Origin: Rhodocyclales bacterium
GTDB lineage: Bacteria > Pseudomonadota > Gammaproteobacteria > Burkholderiales > Rhodocyclaceae
Assembly (NCBI GenBank): GCA_026399435.1
Contig: JAPLQX010000002.1
Location: 1-33,835 of the forward strand
Length of the DNA stretch: 33,835 bases
Direction of reading: 5' to 3'
The notes beneath the pieces are model-generated. The model was not told the origin of the DNA. It worked only from the letters and a program-made list of their open reading frames with translations, and did no database searches. How positions within the stretch are numbered: position 1 is the stretch's first letter; each line of letters opens with the position of its first letter. Made by a program: the position numbers and the translations under genes. This document shows, piece by piece, positions 33,053 through 33,835 of this stretch.

Positions 33053-33835
33053 ATGAAACGCATCATGCTGTTTATCGTCACCAACCTGGCCGTGATGCTG
33101 GTGCTGTCCATCGCCGCCAGCGTACTGGGAGTGAATCGCTTCCTCGCCGCCAATGGCCTCAACATGGGCATGCTGCTCGTCTTCGCCGGCATCATGGGCT
33201 TCGGCGGCGCCTTCATTTCGCTGCTGATGTCGAAGTTCATGGCCAAGTGGTCCACCGGCGCGCGCATCATCGACAGCCCGGAAACCTCGACCGAGTTCTG
33301 GCTGGTCGAAACCGTGCGCAAGCAGGCCGCAAAGGCCGGTGTCGCCATGCCCGAGGTCGCCATCTACGAAGGCGAGCCGAATGCCTTCGCCACCGGCCCA
33401 TCGAAGAACAACTCGCTGGTCGCGGTGTCGACCGGCCTCCTGCAGAGCATGAGCAAGGACGAAGTCGAGGCCGTGCTGGCGCATGAAATGAGCCACGTCG
33501 CCAACGGAGACATGGTGACGCTGACCCTGATCCAGGGCGTGGTCAATACCTTCGTCATCTTCCTCTCGCGCGTCGTCGGCTATTTCGTCGACAGCTTCCT
33601 GCGCCGCGGCGACAACCAGTCGTCCGGCCCGGGCATCGGCTACACCATCACCGTGATCGTCTGCGACATCCTGTTCGGCGTGCTGGCCAGCATCATCGTC
33701 GCCTGGTTCTCGCGCCAGCGCGAGTTCCGCGCCGACGCCGGCGCCGCCGGCCTGATGGGCACGCCGCGGCCGATGATCGCGGCCCTGCAGCGCCTGGGCG
33801 GCATGACGGTCGAGCCGCTGCCGAAGAGTCTCGCG
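33053..33835 (+). CDS. htpX: Membrane zinc metalloprotease HtpX, 5' part
   Basis: An inner-membrane heat-shock protease that degrades misfolded membrane proteins. The 261 codons visible, about 90% of the usual ~290, include two N-terminal transmembrane helices, the zinc-binding HEMSH motif (about residues 144-148), two more hydrophobic segments, and [17 protein letters not shown], whose Glu is the third zinc ligand. GGGAG lies 7 bases before the ATG. The 3' end is beyond the window. Confidence 0.96.
   Translation, partial: MKRIMLFIVTNLAVMLVLSIAASVLGVNRFLAANGLNMGMLLVFAGIMGFGGAFISLLMSKFMAKWSTGARIIDSPETSTEFWLVETVRKQAAKAGVAMPEVAIYEGEPNAFATGPSKNNSLVAVSTGLLQSMSKDEVEAVLAHEMSHVANGDMVTLTLIQGVVNTFVIFLSRVVGYFVDSFLRRGDNQSSGPGIGYTITVIVCDILFGVLASIIVAWFSRQREFRADAGAAGLMGTPRPMIAALQRLGGMTVEPLPKSLA

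Overview
The window looks like the chromosome of a betaproteobacterium, most likely in or near the Rhodocyclales. Supporting signs are the paired porin_4-type general porins, the rplU-rpmA-obgE-proB gene order, the cytochrome cluster built around a sphaeroides-heme-protein homologue, and a G+C-rich core. This placement is inferred from gene content; no phylogeny was run.

Layout. Positions 1-130 are the end of an rRNA operon: the 3' part of 5S rRNA and its terminator. Positions 458-1621 and 10035-11248 hold two paralogous porin genes that share leader, coding sequence and 3' UTR. Both look damaged. The first has lost its signal peptide by an in-frame deletion; the second carries a frameshift explained by a 5-bp tandem duplication.

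Between the porins (about 1640-9615) lies a visibly more A+T-rich accessory island. It has two tyrosine recombinases of different architecture: a 452-residue one with a C-terminal DUF4160-like extension, and a 188-residue catalytic-domain-only one. It also has a DUF6641-like protein, several proteins of unknown function, a small Cys-rich peptide, and a clamp-loader-like AAA+ ATPase. Its hallmark is a 17-bp inverted repeat, TGTCGGTTTAACCGACA. I found nine copies, counting variants, all inside the island and at its two edges, and none in the 24 kb of flanking core DNA. Three form an exactly phased array (43-bp period) at the left edge, and two lie in frame inside one coding sequence. This is the best candidate for an undescribed system in the window.

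The rest (11.3-33.8 kb) is core chromosome. A ribosomal/GTPase/proline unit (rplU, rpmA, obgE, proB) reads leftward from a good sigma-70 promoter. An IclR regulator diverges from lldEFG (lutABC, lactate oxidation), whose operon ends with a secreted double-thioredoxin protein. Next are a P2A calcium-type ATPase and a four-PAS GGDEF-EAL protein. A redox operon (SHP-type cytochrome c, diheme cytochrome c, cytochrome b561, QseBC-like two-component system) has a PmrA/QseB-type box upstream. A cation-homeostasis group follows (Kef-type antiporter, RCK potassium channel, DUF3124 lipoprotein-like protein, CPA1 Na+/H+ antiporter). The window ends inside htpX, which is preceded by a near-consensus heat-shock promoter.
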